Shown here: positions 45,350 through 54,162 of the stretch, piece after piece
How positions within the stretch are numbered: the stretch's first letter is position 1
Layout: each line of letters opens with the position of its first letter
Assembly: GCF_003024195.1 (NCBI RefSeq)
Contig: NZ_KZ679054.1
Span: forward strand, 124,001-188,000
Source: Streptomyces dioscori
GTDB lineage: Bacteria > Actinomycetota > Actinomycetes > Streptomycetales > Streptomycetaceae
DNA length: 64,000 nucleotides
Direction of reading: 5' to 3'
The notes under the pieces: model-generated
What the model saw: only the letters and a program-made list of their open reading frames with translations
The model's database searches: none
Told to the model about the DNA's origin: nothing
Position numbers and translations under genes: made by a program

Positions 45350-48160
45350 TCACAACGCCCGTGACGCGTAGGCCCTGACATCCGCGTCGGTGTCCGACGA
45401 GACGCCGGCGAGCGCCGTCCGCGCGGCTTCGGCCACCGCGGTCGAGTCGTCGGCGGCCTTCGTACCCGCGTGCCGGACGAGCGCCAGCACCGCCGCCTTG
45501 CGGACGTCCGCGTTCGGATCGCCCAGCGCCTCGGCGAGCGCCGGCACGGCGACGCCGGCATCCGCCACGGACAGCGCGGCGGAGGCCCCGGCCCGCACCT
45601 GCCACGCGGGGTCGGACAGCGCAAGAACGGCCCGCGCGGCCGACCCCGCCGAGCCCCCCGTCCCGCCCAGCGCAGCAAACGCAGCCCCGCGGACCAGCGC
45701 ATCCGCATCCTCGGTGAGCCGGTCGAGCGCATCGAGGACGACACCGGCCCCGGTACCGGCGCCCGCGCCCGGACCCACCGTGGCCAGCGCCTTGGCCACG
45801 GCCACCCGCACCTCCCGGGAGGGATCGGCCGCCGCCAGGGCCAGGGCGTCGGCCGCGTCGACCGACACCAGCGCCCGGACCGCCTCGATGCGGACCGACG
45901 CGTCGGGGGCGTCCAGCGCGGGAGCGAAGAGACCGGCGTCGCCCAGCCGCAGGGCCCGCAGGACGTCGAGCGCGGCGGCGCGCACGACGGGGTCGGACTG
46001 GGCGAGGGCGAGCGTGAGCGGCTCGCGCAGGGCCGGTTCGGGTGTGAGCGTCTCGACGAGTTCGCGCAGGGAGGCCGCGGCGGCGGCGCGTACGGCACGG
46101 TCGGCGTCGACGAGCGCACCGGCCAGCGCGGGACCCGTACCGACGGGGGCGGTCTCGGTGAGCACGGCGACGGCAGCCCGTCGTACGGCGGGCTCGGGGT
46201 CGGTCAGATAGGGCAGGACGGCGACGAGTTCGGGCTCCTCCTCGGCGAGGGCGAGAAGGTCGAGGAGCCGCGGCGAGGCACCGGCGCCGGCGTGAAGGCC
46301 GGTGTCGATGTCGGGCCCCGCGGTGGTGGTCGGCCCGGCGGCGACCGGCGCCGCGTCCCGGGCGCCGGCCGTGGCCACCCCCTCGGGGTGGACCTCGCCG
46401 ATGTGCCGGGAGGCCCCGCCGACGGGGGCGAAACCGTCGACGGGGACGGCGTAGGGAGCGACGGGACGAGCGGTGAAGGTCATCGAACCGGAGGGGGACT
46501 TGTGCAGGTCGAGGTGGTGGAACCAGGAGGAGTCGTCGCGCGCGGGATGATCCGTGCGGTCGTGGTAGAGCCCCCAGCGGGACTCCGTGCGGGCCAGCGA
46601 GGCACGGGCCGCCATCTCCGCGCAGTCGCGGATGAAGGTGACCTCCGCGCACCGCATCAGCTCGTGCGGAGTGCGCCCGCCCATCTCGGAGATGTCCACG
46701 CGCATCCGCTCGAAGGACTCCAGGGCGAGCGACAGCCGGGCCCCGGATTTGGGCGGGGCCACGTAGTCGTTCACGAAGCGGCGGAGCTTGTACTCGACCT
46801 GGGTCTGGGGCGGCCCGTCCGGGTTGGACAGCGGACGGTAGACCAGCTCGTGCGCCTCGCGCAGCTGGTCCTGCGGCAACTCGTCCTCGTGGGCGCGGTA
46901 CTGCGCCGCGTCCGCTCCCGCGAGGTCCCCGAACACGAACGCGCCGATCATGTAGTTGTGCGGGACACAGGCCAGGTCCCCGGCGGCGTACAGCCGCGGC
47001 ACGGTCGTCCGCGCCTGGTCGTCGACCCGTACGCCCGAGGCCGAGTGGCCGCCGCACAGACCGATCTCGGAGATGTGCATCTCCACGTCGTGGGTGCGGT
47101 AGTCGTGCCCGCGGCCGGCGTGGAAGGTGCCGCGGGTGGGCCGCTCGGTCGAGTGCAGGATCGACTCCAGCGAGGCGATCGACTCCTCCGGGAGATGGCT
47201 GAGCTTCAGGTAGACGGGACCGCGGTCGGAGGCGACCTCCGCGGCGAACTCCGCCATCATCTGCCCCGACCAGTAGTCGGAGTCGACGAAGCGCTCGCCG
47301 TGCCGGTTGACCTGGTAGCCGCCGAAGGGGTTGGCGACGTACGCGCAGGCGGGCCCGTTGTAGTCCTTGATCAGCGGGTTGATCTGGAAGCACTCGATGC
47401 CGGTCAGTTCCGCGCCGGCGTGGTAGGCCATGGCGTAGCCGTCACCGGCGTTCGTCGGGTTCTCGTACGTCCCGTAGAGGTAGCCGGAGGCGGGCAGGCC
47501 GAGCCGGCCGCAGGCGCCGGTGGCCAGGATCACCGCGCCCGCGCGGACGGTGACGAACTGCCCGGTGCGGGTGTTGAAGCCCGCCGCGCCCACCGCCCGC
47601 CCGCCGTCGGTCAGTACGCGCACCGGCATGACCCGGTTCTCGATCCGGATGCGTTCGCGCATCTCGCGCCGCCGCAACTGCCGGTAGAGGACCTTCTTCA
47701 CGTCCTTGCCCTCGGGCATCGGCAGCACGTACGAGCCGGACCGGTGGACCTGGCGCACCGCGTACTCGCCGTACTCGTCCTTCTCGAACTTCACGCCGTA
47801 CGACTCCAGCCGCTGGACCATCGCGAAACCGCGGGTGGCGGTCTGGCGGACGGTGGACTGGTCGACGATGCCGTCGTTGGCGCGGGTGATCTCGGCGACG
47901 TAGTCGTCGGGTTCGGCGCGGCCCGGGACGACCGCGTTGTTGACGCCGTCCATGCCCATGGCGAGCGCGCCGGAGTGCCGTACGTGTGCCTTCTCCAGGA
48001 GGAGCACGTCGGCGCCGTGCTCGGCGGCGGTCAGCGCCGCCATCGTGCCGGCCGTGCCGCCGCCGATGACGAGGACGTCGCAGGAGAGCTCCTCGGCGTC
48101 ACCGAGAGCGGGGATCTCCACAAGGGTGCCCGGAGCGTCCGGGCCGGCCGGGGTTTTCAC
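45350..48160 (-). CDS. AprA-like FAD oxidoreductase fused to HEAT repeats
   Basis: 936 aa from GTG at 48160 (VKTPAGPDAPGTLVEIP), 11 bp after the ATPase gene. The first about 600 residues are a succinate dehydrogenase/fumarate reductase/APS-reductase alpha type flavoprotein. It has FAD motif CDVLVIGGGTAGTMAALTAAEHGADVLLLEKA, HSGALAMGMDGVNN (compare AprA SGAVAQGLSAIN), AVILATGACG and PRLYAAGDLACVPHNYMIGAFVFGDLAG. From about 655 to the end there are HEAT-like repeats (DPEPAVRRAAVAVLTETA, DPVVRAAALDVLRALRLGDA, DPNADVRKAAVLALVRHAG), an uncommon fusion. Last gene of an operon with a ferredoxin and ABC transporter. The substrate is unknown; a sulfur-containing compound is a guess from AprA/AprB likeness. 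Confidence 0.85.
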   Translation of the reverse strand: MKTPAGPDAPGTLVEIPALGDAEELSCDVLVIGGGTAGTMAALTAAEHGADVLLLEKAHVRHSGALAMGMDGVNNAVVPGRAEPDDYVAEITRANDGIVDQSTVRQTATRGFAMVQRLESYGVKFEKDEYGEYAVRQVHRSGSYVLPMPEGKDVKKVLYRQLRRREMRERIRIENRVMPVRVLTDGGRAVGAAGFNTRTGQFVTVRAGAVILATGACGRLGLPASGYLYGTYENPTNAGDGYAMAYHAGAELTGIECFQINPLIKDYNGPACAYVANPFGGYQVNRHGERFVDSDYWSGQMMAEFAAEVASDRGPVYLKLSHLPEESIASLESILHSTERPTRGTFHAGRGHDYRTHDVEMHISEIGLCGGHSASGVRVDDQARTTVPRLYAAGDLACVPHNYMIGAFVFGDLAGADAAQYRAHEDELPQDQLREAHELVYRPLSNPDGPPQTQVEYKLRRFVNDYVAPPKSGARLSLALESFERMRVDISEMGGRTPHELMRCAEVTFIRDCAEMAARASLARTESRWGLYHDRTDHPARDDSSWFHHLDLHKSPSGSMTFTARPVAPYAVPVDGFAPVGGASRHIGEVHPEGVATAGARDAAPVAAGPTTTAGPDIDTGLHAGAGASPRLLDLLALAEEEPELVAVLPYLTDPEPAVRRAAVAVLTETAPVGTGPALAGALVDADRAVRAAAAASLRELVETLTPEPALREPLTLALAQSDPVVRAAALDVLRALRLGDAGLFAPALDAPDASVRIEAVRALVSVDAADALALAAADPSREVRVAVAKALATVGPGAGAGTGAGVVLDALDRLTEDADALVRGAAFAALGGTGGSAGSAARAVLALSDPAWQVRAGASAALSVADAGVAVPALAEALGDPNADVRKAAVLALVRHAGTKAADDSTAVAEAARTALAGVSSDTDADVRAYASRAL

Positions 48161-48171
48161 CAAGGTGCCTT

Positions 48172-49014
48172 TCAGGTGCTGAGGGAGGTGAGGACTTCGC
48201 GCCGCAGGGCCGCCCGCGCCGGGTCGTCGTGCGCCGCACGGTCGCGGGGGCGCGGCACCTCGCATACGGCGGTCAGCCGGCCGGATCCGAGGAGCGCCAC
48301 GCGGTCCCCGAGGAACAGGGCCTCGTCCACGTCGTGGGTGACGAAGACGACGGTCGCGCCCGTGCCGTGCAGCACCTCCACCAGCAGGTCCTGCATGCCG
48401 GCGCGGGTCTGGGCGTCGAGGGCGCCGAACGGTTCGTCCATCAGGACGGCGCGCGGACGCGGGGCGAGCGCACGGGCCAGTTGCGCGCGCTGGCGCTGGC
48501 CCCCGGAGACGCGGTGCGGCAACTGCCCCGACCGGTCGGCGAGTCCGACCCGGTCGAGCCAGGACTGGGCCTGCCTCCTGCGTTCGGTACGCGGCACGCC
48601 CTTGATGGCCAAGGGCAGTTCGACGTTGGCGCGCAGGGTGAGCCAGGGGAGCAGCGCGTCCTCCTGGAACACCAGCGCGCGGGTGGCCGCCGGTCCCTCG
48701 ATCCGCAGGCCGTCCTGTTCCACCGCCCCGGCCAGGGCGGGCAGCAGTCCGGCCAGGGTGCGCAGCAGCGTCGACTTGCCGCAGCCCGAGGAGCCGACGA
48801 CGGTGAGGATCTCGCCCGGCGAGACGTCCAGGTCGACGTCGGCCAGGGCGGTGGAGTCGGGGCGGCCGAGGGTGGCCGCACGGAGGGTGAGCCGGGTACC
48901 GCGTACCGGCGCGGGCTCGTTCACGGAAGCCGCCGAAGCCGCCGAAGCCGCCGAAGCCGCTGGGTCCGCCGGGGCCCGTCCGGTGGATGTGCGGGTCTCA
49001 GACGAGGTGCTCAT
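48172..49014 (-). CDS. ABC transporter ATPase (SsuB/TauB/NrtD type)
   Basis: 280 aa. Walker A VVGSSGCGKSTLL, Q-loop LVFQEDALLPWL, signature VSGGQRQRAQLARAL, Walker B RAVLMDEPFGALDA and H-loop VFVTHDVDEALFLGDRV. The sequence is typical of importers for nitrate, sulfonate or taurine. The N-terminus before about residue 35 is low complexity: AASAASAASAAS is encoded by four 9-bp GCCGCCGAA-type DNA repeats near 48928-48963. ATG at 49014 overlaps the permease end by 17 bp. Confidence 0.92.
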   Translation of the reverse strand: MSTSSETRTSTGRAPADPAASAASAASAASVNEPAPVRGTRLTLRAATLGRPDSTALADVDLDVSPGEILTVVGSSGCGKSTLLRTLAGLLPALAGAVEQDGLRIEGPAATRALVFQEDALLPWLTLRANVELPLAIKGVPRTERRRQAQSWLDRVGLADRSGQLPHRVSGGQRQRAQLARALAPRPRAVLMDEPFGALDAQTRAGMQDLLVEVLHGTGATVVFVTHDVDEALFLGDRVALLGSGRLTAVCEVPRPRDRAAHDDPARAALRREVLTSLST

Positions 49015-49879
49015 CGCGGGCCTCCTCGGGCCGGACGGCGGTGGGGGCGGGGCCCGCCGGAGCGGCGCGGCCGGGTGTCCTGGCGCGGGCCCCGGGGACG
49101 TACGACGTGCGGGGGAGCCAGCGGGTCAGGCGGCGGCCGAGGAGTTCCACGGCCGTGGAGGTGAGCCAGCCAAGGATGCCGATCGTCACCATGCCGACGA
49201 AGACGCCGGGGTAGTCGACGACGGTGTAGTCCTGCCAGGTGCGGTAGCCGACGCCGTACTGGCCGGAGATCATCTCGGCGGAGATCACACAGATCCACGA
49301 GACGCCGATACCGACCGAGAGGCCGCCGAAGATGCCGGGCAGGGCGCCCGGCAGGACCACCGTGGCGAGGATCCGGCCGCGCCCGCCGCCCATGGTGCGC
49401 ACCGCCTCCTCCCAGACGGGGGTCAGCGCGCGGACCGCGTGCCGGGTGGAGACCAGTACGGGGAAGAAGGCGGCGGCGCAGGTGATGAAGACGATGCCCT
49501 GTTCGTTGCTGGGGAACAGCAGGATCGCCACGGGGACGAGGGCGATCGCGGGGATCGGCCTGAGCACTTCGAGGAGCGGGCCGAGCAGGTCCTCGGCGAG
49601 CCGGGAGCGGGCCACGGCCACGCCGGTGGCGATGCCGAGGACGGCTGCCAGGAGGAAGCCCGTGAGGATCCGGGTGAGGCTGTCGGTGAGATCAGTCCAG
49701 TAGTCGTCCCCGCCGAGCCGTTCGCCGAAGGCGCGGGCCACGTCGGCGACGGTCGGGAACTGCGAGAACCGCAGCCACAGGTCCACGTCCAGGCTGGTCA
49801 GCAGCTGCCAGGCGACCAGGGCGGTGGTGAGGGAGGCGGCGCGCAGCGCATAGCGGGCCGCTCCGGTGCGCCCCCTCAC
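48998..49879 (-). CDS. ABC transporter permease (SsuC/TauC type)
   Basis: 293 aa from GTG at 49879, overlapping the binding-protein stop (GTGA). About six membrane helices: SLTTALVAWQLLTSLDVDLW, SLTRILTGFLLAAVLGIATGVAVARSR and LLEVLRPIPAIALVPVAILLFPSNEQGIVFITCAAAFFPVLVST. The EAA-type loop is WEEAVRTMGGGRGRILATVVLPGALPGIFGGLSVGIGVSWICVISAEM. It belongs to the nitrate/sulfonate/bicarbonate importer family. It forms the transport channel with the ATPase at 48172. Confidence 0.92.
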   Translation of the reverse strand: MRGRTGAARYALRAASLTTALVAWQLLTSLDVDLWLRFSQFPTVADVARAFGERLGGDDYWTDLTDSLTRILTGFLLAAVLGIATGVAVARSRLAEDLLGPLLEVLRPIPAIALVPVAILLFPSNEQGIVFITCAAAFFPVLVSTRHAVRALTPVWEEAVRTMGGGRGRILATVVLPGALPGIFGGLSVGIGVSWICVISAEMISGQYGVGYRTWQDYTVVDYPGVFVGMVTIGILGWLTSTAVELLGRRLTRWLPRTSYVPGARARTPGRAAPAGPAPTAVRPEEARDEHLV

Positions 49880-51264
49880 GACGGCTCCGGAGCGTCCGCG
49901 GCGCGCGCCAGCGCGCCGGCGTACGGGAGCGTGCGCGCGCCCTCGTGCCCGGCGGCGTACGCCCGCGCGCCGGCCGCCGTGACGAACGGCAGCAGCGCGT
50001 CTTTGTCGGCCACCCAGACGGCCTTGTCGGCGAACCAGAGGGTCCCGGTGGTGGTGTCGGGGACGTACGCGGCACGGACGGAGGCTTTGTGCGCGGAGAC
50101 GTGACGCAGGAGAGCGGAGGGCGACGTGAAGGTACGGGTCTCGGTGGCGCCCTCGGGCCACACCTCGCTCGCGGTGGCGGGAGGAGCCGCGGCGAGCTGC
50201 TCGGCGTACGCACTCGTGCCCAGCGCGCGCTTGACGTATCGGTCGTCCACGAAGGCGTCCACGTCGATGTCCCCGACGAGCTTCGCGGACTTCAGGACGG
50301 CGACGTCCTTCTTCAGGGCGGAGATCAGCCGGGGTTGCAGTGCCAGGCCGAAGGTGGCGATGCCGTGCCCGCCGTTGTAGAGGTGGACGACCTCGGCGGG
50401 CAGCCCGGTAGCCTTCGCGACCTTCTCCGACGCGCTCACGGGATGGTCGTGGAGGTAGTCCGTCGCCTGCGACTGCGCTTTGAGGAAGGCTTCGAGCACG
50501 GCGGGGCGCTTCTTCGCGAAGTCCTGGCGGGCGGTGACCCCGTGGAAGGTCGGCAGGTTCAGTTCGGCGCCGTCGTAGAGGGCTTTCGCCTTGCCCTGGA
50601 AGGCGAGCAGGCCGGGCCAGGCGACGAACTGCGAGAGCGCGTCCGCGCTGCCCGCCGAGAGCGCCGAAGCCCCCACCGCGGGCTGCTGGTTGAGCTTCTC
50701 GATGTCGTCCTGCGGGTCGATCCCGGCGCGCTGCAGGGCCCGTACGAGGGTGCCGTCGGCCGCCGAGCCGATACTCGTCGACACCTTCTTGCCGCGCAGG
50801 TCCTTCAGGGAGGAGAGCTTCGAGTCCGGTGCGGTGACGATGGTGTTGAGGCCGCCGCGCAGGTTGTAGCCGGTGACGGAGACGAGGCGGGTGGGGCGGC
50901 CGAGCTGGGTGCCGCGGGCCGCGTTGATCAGCAGCGGGAAGTCGCCCATCGAGCCGATGTCGATCTTTCCGGCGGTCATCTGCGCGGTGATCGGGGCGCC
51001 GGTCGCGTAGTCCTGCCAGTTCACCTTGTAGGTCCTGCCGTCGCCCAGCGCGTTCAGCTGCTTCTCGAAGTAGCCGAGGGAGCGCAGGAGGGTGCCCGCC
51101 GTGACCGTGTTGATGGTCTTGGACTGGTAGCCGACGGTGACGGTGACCGTGGAGCCGTCACCGGCCTCGGCGTCGCCGCCGCAGCCGGCCAGCGGGAGCA
51201 GCAGGGCGACGGCGGTGGCCGCGACCGCGGAACGCCTCGGGGGCGTGCGTTTCTTGCAGGTCAT
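49876..51264 (-). CDS. ABC substrate-binding lipoprotein with C-terminal NosL-like domain
   Basis: 462 aa. The lipobox is at LLLPLAGCGG. The NitT/TauA-like binding domain (about 38-330) includes VTVGYQSKTINTVTAGTLLRSLGYFEKQL, GKIDIGSMGDFPLLI, SLKDLRGKKVSTSIGSAADGTLVRALQRAGI and FLKAQSQATDYLHDHP. From about 375 the sequence FTSPSALLRHVSAHKASVRAAYVPDTTTGTLWFADKAVWVADKDALLPFVTAAGARAYAAGHEGARTLPY follows the pattern of NosL, a copper-handling lipoprotein, though the metal-binding CxxCGM start is absent. Such a fusion is unusual; the tail may aid metal or substrate delivery. ATG at 51264, 15 bp after the ferredoxin gene. Confidence 0.85.
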   Translation of the reverse strand: MTCKKRTPPRRSAVAATAVALLLPLAGCGGDAEAGDGSTVTVTVGYQSKTINTVTAGTLLRSLGYFEKQLNALGDGRTYKVNWQDYATGAPITAQMTAGKIDIGSMGDFPLLINAARGTQLGRPTRLVSVTGYNLRGGLNTIVTAPDSKLSSLKDLRGKKVSTSIGSAADGTLVRALQRAGIDPQDDIEKLNQQPAVGASALSAGSADALSQFVAWPGLLAFQGKAKALYDGAELNLPTFHGVTARQDFAKKRPAVLEAFLKAQSQATDYLHDHPVSASEKVAKATGLPAEVVHLYNGGHGIATFGLALQPRLISALKKDVAVLKSAKLVGDIDVDAFVDDRYVKRALGTSAYAEQLAAAPPATASEVWPEGATETRTFTSPSALLRHVSAHKASVRAAYVPDTTTGTLWFADKAVWVADKDALLPFVTAAGARAYAAGHEGARTLPYAGALARAADAPEPS

Positions 51265-51279
51265 GGGGGTTCGGGCCTC

Positions 51280-51507
51280 TCACCGGAGCAGATAGGGCAT
51301 GTTGACCGTGACGGCTCCGGTGGGACAGCGGGCCGCGCACGGGCCGCAGTACCAGCACTCGTCGACGTGCATGTAGGCCTTGCCGTTGCTCTCGTCGATG
51401 GCGAGGGAGTCCAGCGGGCACATGTCCACACAGAGCGTGCAGCCGTCGATGCACTTCGACTCGTCGATGGTCACGGGCACGTCGGCCCGCTGGGGCGCCA
51501 AGGGCAT
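51280..51507 (-). CDS. Small 2[4Fe-4S] ferredoxin, AprB-like
   Basis: 75 aa. Two cluster motifs are visible: CIDGCTLCVDMCPLDSL (C-x3-C-x2-C-x3-C-P, one residue longer in the first gap than usual) and CWYCGPCAARCPTGAV (C-x2-C-x2-C-x3-C-P). The pairing with an AprA-like flavoprotein in the same operon mirrors the AprA/AprB pair of APS reductase, so it is the likely electron carrier for the enzyme at 45350. It lies between the GntR regulator and the binding-protein gene. Cytoplasmic, no signal peptide. Confidence 0.9.
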   Translation of the reverse strand: MPLAPQRADVPVTIDESKCIDGCTLCVDMCPLDSLAIDESNGKAYMHVDECWYCGPCAARCPTGAVTVNMPYLLR

Positions 51508-51555
51508 GGCTGTCTCCAGGGAAGTCCCGCCGAGGCGGGCGAGGGGGTGAAGGAG

Positions 51556-52335
51556 TCAGAGCGAGCGGCGCAGCAGACCGCTCATCGTGATGCGGTCGCC
51601 GCGGAAGCGGATGAACTCCAGGTCGACGGGCCGGCCGTCGGCGAGGTGCGTGAGACGTTCCAGCATCAGGACGGCCGAGCCGCGCGGGGCCTGCAGCACG
51701 GTCGCGGAGTGCGCGTCGGCGTTGACGGCCTCCAGGGTGATCTCGGCGTGGCCGAGCGGCTGTCCGGTGATGGCTTCCAGGAGGCGGAAGACGTCGGTGT
51801 TCTCCAGGTCGGCGCCGAGCAGGGCGGTGCCGAGGTCGAGCGGGATGTAGGTGAGGTCGAGGGAGAGCGGCAGGCCGTTCAGCCGCCGGAGCCGTTCGAT
51901 GTAGAGGACGTCGGAGCCGACGGGTACGCGGAGCCGTTCGGCGACCGGGGCCGGTGCGGCGACGGGGCCGGCCGAGCGGACCTCGTTGCTGACGCGGCCG
52001 TGTTCGCGCAGGGTCTCCGCGAGTCCCATCAGCCGGTCGAGCCCGTGCGGGTACTTCTCGGCGACGACGACCGTGCCGACGCCGGGCAGCCGTTCCACCA
52101 GGCCCTCGGCCCGCAGCAGGTCGAGGGCCTGGCGCACGGTGTTGCGCGTGGTGCGGTAGTCGGCGCCTATGGCGGTCTCGTGCGGCAGCGTGCCGTCCGG
52201 GAAGCCGCCCGTCAGCACCTGCTGGCGCAGCAGGTCGGCGAGCTGTCTGGCCTGGTCCGCACGCAGCCTGCGCCGGCGGGCGGCGACGGTGGTCGCGCCC
52301 TGGCCGGCGTGGTCTCGGATGCGTTCGGTGGGCAT
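51556..52335 (-). CDS. GntR/HutC-family regulator with UTRA domain
   Basis: 259 aa. The N-terminal winged helix (about 24-92: LADLLRQQVLTGGFPDGTLPHETAIGADYRTTRNTVRQALDLLRAEGLVERLPGVGTVVV) is followed by a UTRA effector domain (about 115-255: VLYIERLRRLNGLPLSLDLTYIP..TLEAVNADAHSATVLQAPRGSAVLMLERLTHLADGRPVDLEFIRFRGDRI). It is the first gene of the operon on the minus strand and so probably controls it in response to the transported compound. The ligand is unknown. Repeats fill the upstream gap. Confidence 0.92.
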   Translation of the reverse strand: MPTERIRDHAGQGATTVAARRRRLRADQARQLADLLRQQVLTGGFPDGTLPHETAIGADYRTTRNTVRQALDLLRAEGLVERLPGVGTVVVAEKYPHGLDRLMGLAETLREHGRVSNEVRSAGPVAAPAPVAERLRVPVGSDVLYIERLRRLNGLPLSLDLTYIPLDLGTALLGADLENTDVFRLLEAITGQPLGHAEITLEAVNADAHSATVLQAPRGSAVLMLERLTHLADGRPVDLEFIRFRGDRITMSGLLRRSL

Positions 52336-52693
52336 GCGTCGGACCCTACCCAGGGGGTGGGGGAGTTGGTGTTGCTGGAGTGTTGCGCCACCGGTCGCTC
52401 CGCGGGGTGTGCGGTTGAGCTGGGCTTATGCCCGGGGTGCGGCAAGATCTGCCACTGCGCTGGCTGCTGTGGTGTGCGGGTTTCGGCGGCGCGGGGTTGT
52501 TCGTCGGGTGCGGGTCCGGTGGGGGCTTGTCGCGCAGTTCCCCGCGCCCCTGACGGGCGCCCTGGCGGGCGGCCCTTGAGGGTGGCCCTGGCGGGGCCGG
52601 TCGGTACGTGCACGGGTGCGGGTCCGGTGGGGGCTTGTCGCGCAGTTCCCCGCGCCCCTGGAGGGGCGCCCGGGTGGGCGCCTTCCCCAAGGG
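52336..52693. repeat. Gap with two reversed GGGGCGCGGGGAAC repeats, no gene
   Basis: 358 bp between the GntR and fumarylacetoacetase genes. Two copies of TTGTCGCGCAGTTCCCCGCG followed by CCCCTG (reverse orientation of the family at 14406) lie near 52528 and 52636. Each is preceded by GTGCGGGTCCGGTGGGGGC. The remainder near 52336-52500 carries no supported frame and should hold the GntR promoter. Confidence 0.8.
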
Positions 52694-53968
52694 TTACGCG
52701 GTTGGCACCACCCTGCCTGTCACCTCGCCGAGGCCTACCCGGGTGCCGTGTGGGCCCGGGGCCCAGGCCGTCAGGGTTACCACGTCGGCGTCCTCCAGGA
52801 ACGTTCGCTTGCCCGTGGGGAGTTCGAGGGTGTCGCGGCCGTTCCAGGTCAGTTCGAGGAGCGAACCCCGTTCGTCGTCCGAGGCCCCGCTCACCGTGCC
52901 CGACCCGTACAGGTCGCCCGTGCGCAGCGAGGCGCCGTTCACGGTCATGTGGGCCAGCTGCTGCGCGGCCGTCCAGTACATCGTGGAGAACGGCGGCTCG
53001 GACACCACATGGCCGTTGACCGCGACGGAGATGCGCAGGTCGTAGCCGCCGGGGTCCTCCGAGGCGTCCTCGGTCGTGTCGTCCAGGTAGGGGAGGAGGG
53101 GGTGCGTGCGCGCGGGGGGCGCGACCCGGGCGTCCTCCAGTGCGTCGAGCGGGGTGATCCAGGCAGACACCGACGTGGCGAAGGACTTGCCGAGGAAGGG
53201 GCCGAGAGGGACGTACTCCCAGGCCTGGAGGTCGCGTGCGGACCAGTCGTTGAGGAGGCAGAGCCCGAAGACGTGGTCGCGGAAGTCGCTCAGCGCCACC
53301 GGCGTGCCCATCGGGGAGGGCGTACCGACGACGAAGCCGACCTCCGCCTCGATGTCCAGCCGGACGGACGGGCCGAAGACCGGCGCCGGGTCCGCCGGAG
53401 CCTTGCGCTGGCCCGACGGGCGTACGACGTCGGTCCCCGAGACCACCACCGTGCCCGACCGGCCGTGGTAGCCGATCGGCAGATGCTTCCAGTTGGGGGT
53501 GAGGGAGTCCTCGGCGTCGGGCCGGAAGATCCGGCCGACGTTCCGGGCGTGGTTCTCGGAGGCGTAGAAGTCGACGTAGTCGGCCACCTCGAAGGGGAGA
53601 TGGAGGGTCACCTCGGAGAGCGGGTGCATCAGGGGCGCGACCGTCTCGCGGTGCGCGGGCACCGTCACCCACGCGGTGAGCGCCCGCCGGACGTCCGACC
53701 ACGCCGTGCGGCCGGCCGCGAGCAGCGGGTTGAGCGTGGGGCGCGCGAGCAGGGCCGCGTACGGGGAGCCCAGTTCCACCGCGGCGGCCCCCGCGTCCAG
53801 GACGTGGTCGCCCAGCCGCACGCCCACACTCCGGCGACCGGCGCCGCCCGAGGAGCCGCCGGAGGAGCCCTCAGGGGAGCCGTCCGGGGAGTTGTTCAGG
53901 GAGAAGACGCCGTACGGAAGATTGTGCGGGCCGAAGGGATCGCCCTCGGGGACATCGAAGGGGGGCAT
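52694..53968 (-). CDS. fahA: Fumarylacetoacetase
   Basis: 424 aa. The N-terminal beta-barrel (about 1-130, with a Ser/Gly-rich insertion NSPDGSPEGSSGGSSGGAG) leads to the catalytic FAH domain: YVDFYASENHARNVGRIFRPDAEDSLTPNWKHLPIGYHGRSGTVVVSG, DIEAEVGFVVGTP, CLLNDWSARDLQAWEYVPLGPFLGKSFATSVSAWI and LYGSGTVSG. The metal-binding Asp and Glu residues and the His of HGR are present. It splits 4-fumarylacetoacetate to fumarate and acetoacetate, the last step of tyrosine and phenylalanine breakdown. The other pathway genes are not adjacent. Confidence 0.95.
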   Translation of the reverse strand: MPPFDVPEGDPFGPHNLPYGVFSLNNSPDGSPEGSSGGSSGGAGRRSVGVRLGDHVLDAGAAAVELGSPYAALLARPTLNPLLAAGRTAWSDVRRALTAWVTVPAHRETVAPLMHPLSEVTLHLPFEVADYVDFYASENHARNVGRIFRPDAEDSLTPNWKHLPIGYHGRSGTVVVSGTDVVRPSGQRKAPADPAPVFGPSVRLDIEAEVGFVVGTPSPMGTPVALSDFRDHVFGLCLLNDWSARDLQAWEYVPLGPFLGKSFATSVSAWITPLDALEDARVAPPARTHPLLPYLDDTTEDASEDPGGYDLRISVAVNGHVVSEPPFSTMYWTAAQQLAHMTVNGASLRTGDLYGSGTVSGASDDERGSLLELTWNGRDTLELPTGKRTFLEDADVVTLTAWAPGPHGTRVGLGEVTGRVVPTA

Positions 53969-54162
53969 GGGGTGCTGCCTCGCTTTCCGTGTGGGTGGAG
54001 CACACGTTACGGGGAGGCGCCGCCCGTGGGCAGTGTCTAAAGAGTTCGCAATGTCCGATTAAGGGTGGGGTCGGAGTAATTCATTCCGGCTTAGCTTCCT
54101 TCAGGGGGGCACGGACGGGGTGGGTCCGGGTCCAGGGATGTGTGGGACACGTGGGGGGACCC

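Noticed and set aside
45350..48160. Calling the flavoprotein a succinate dehydrogenase subunit
   Set aside because: No cytochrome b or SdhB-type Fe-S subunit adjoins, and the ferredoxin partner and SGALAMGMDGVNN motif fit the AprA branch better.
45470..50104. A 1544-codon plus-strand open frame through the ABC/flavoprotein operon
   Set aside because: It is antisense to five genes with clear motifs on the minus strand, and its translation is compositional noise.
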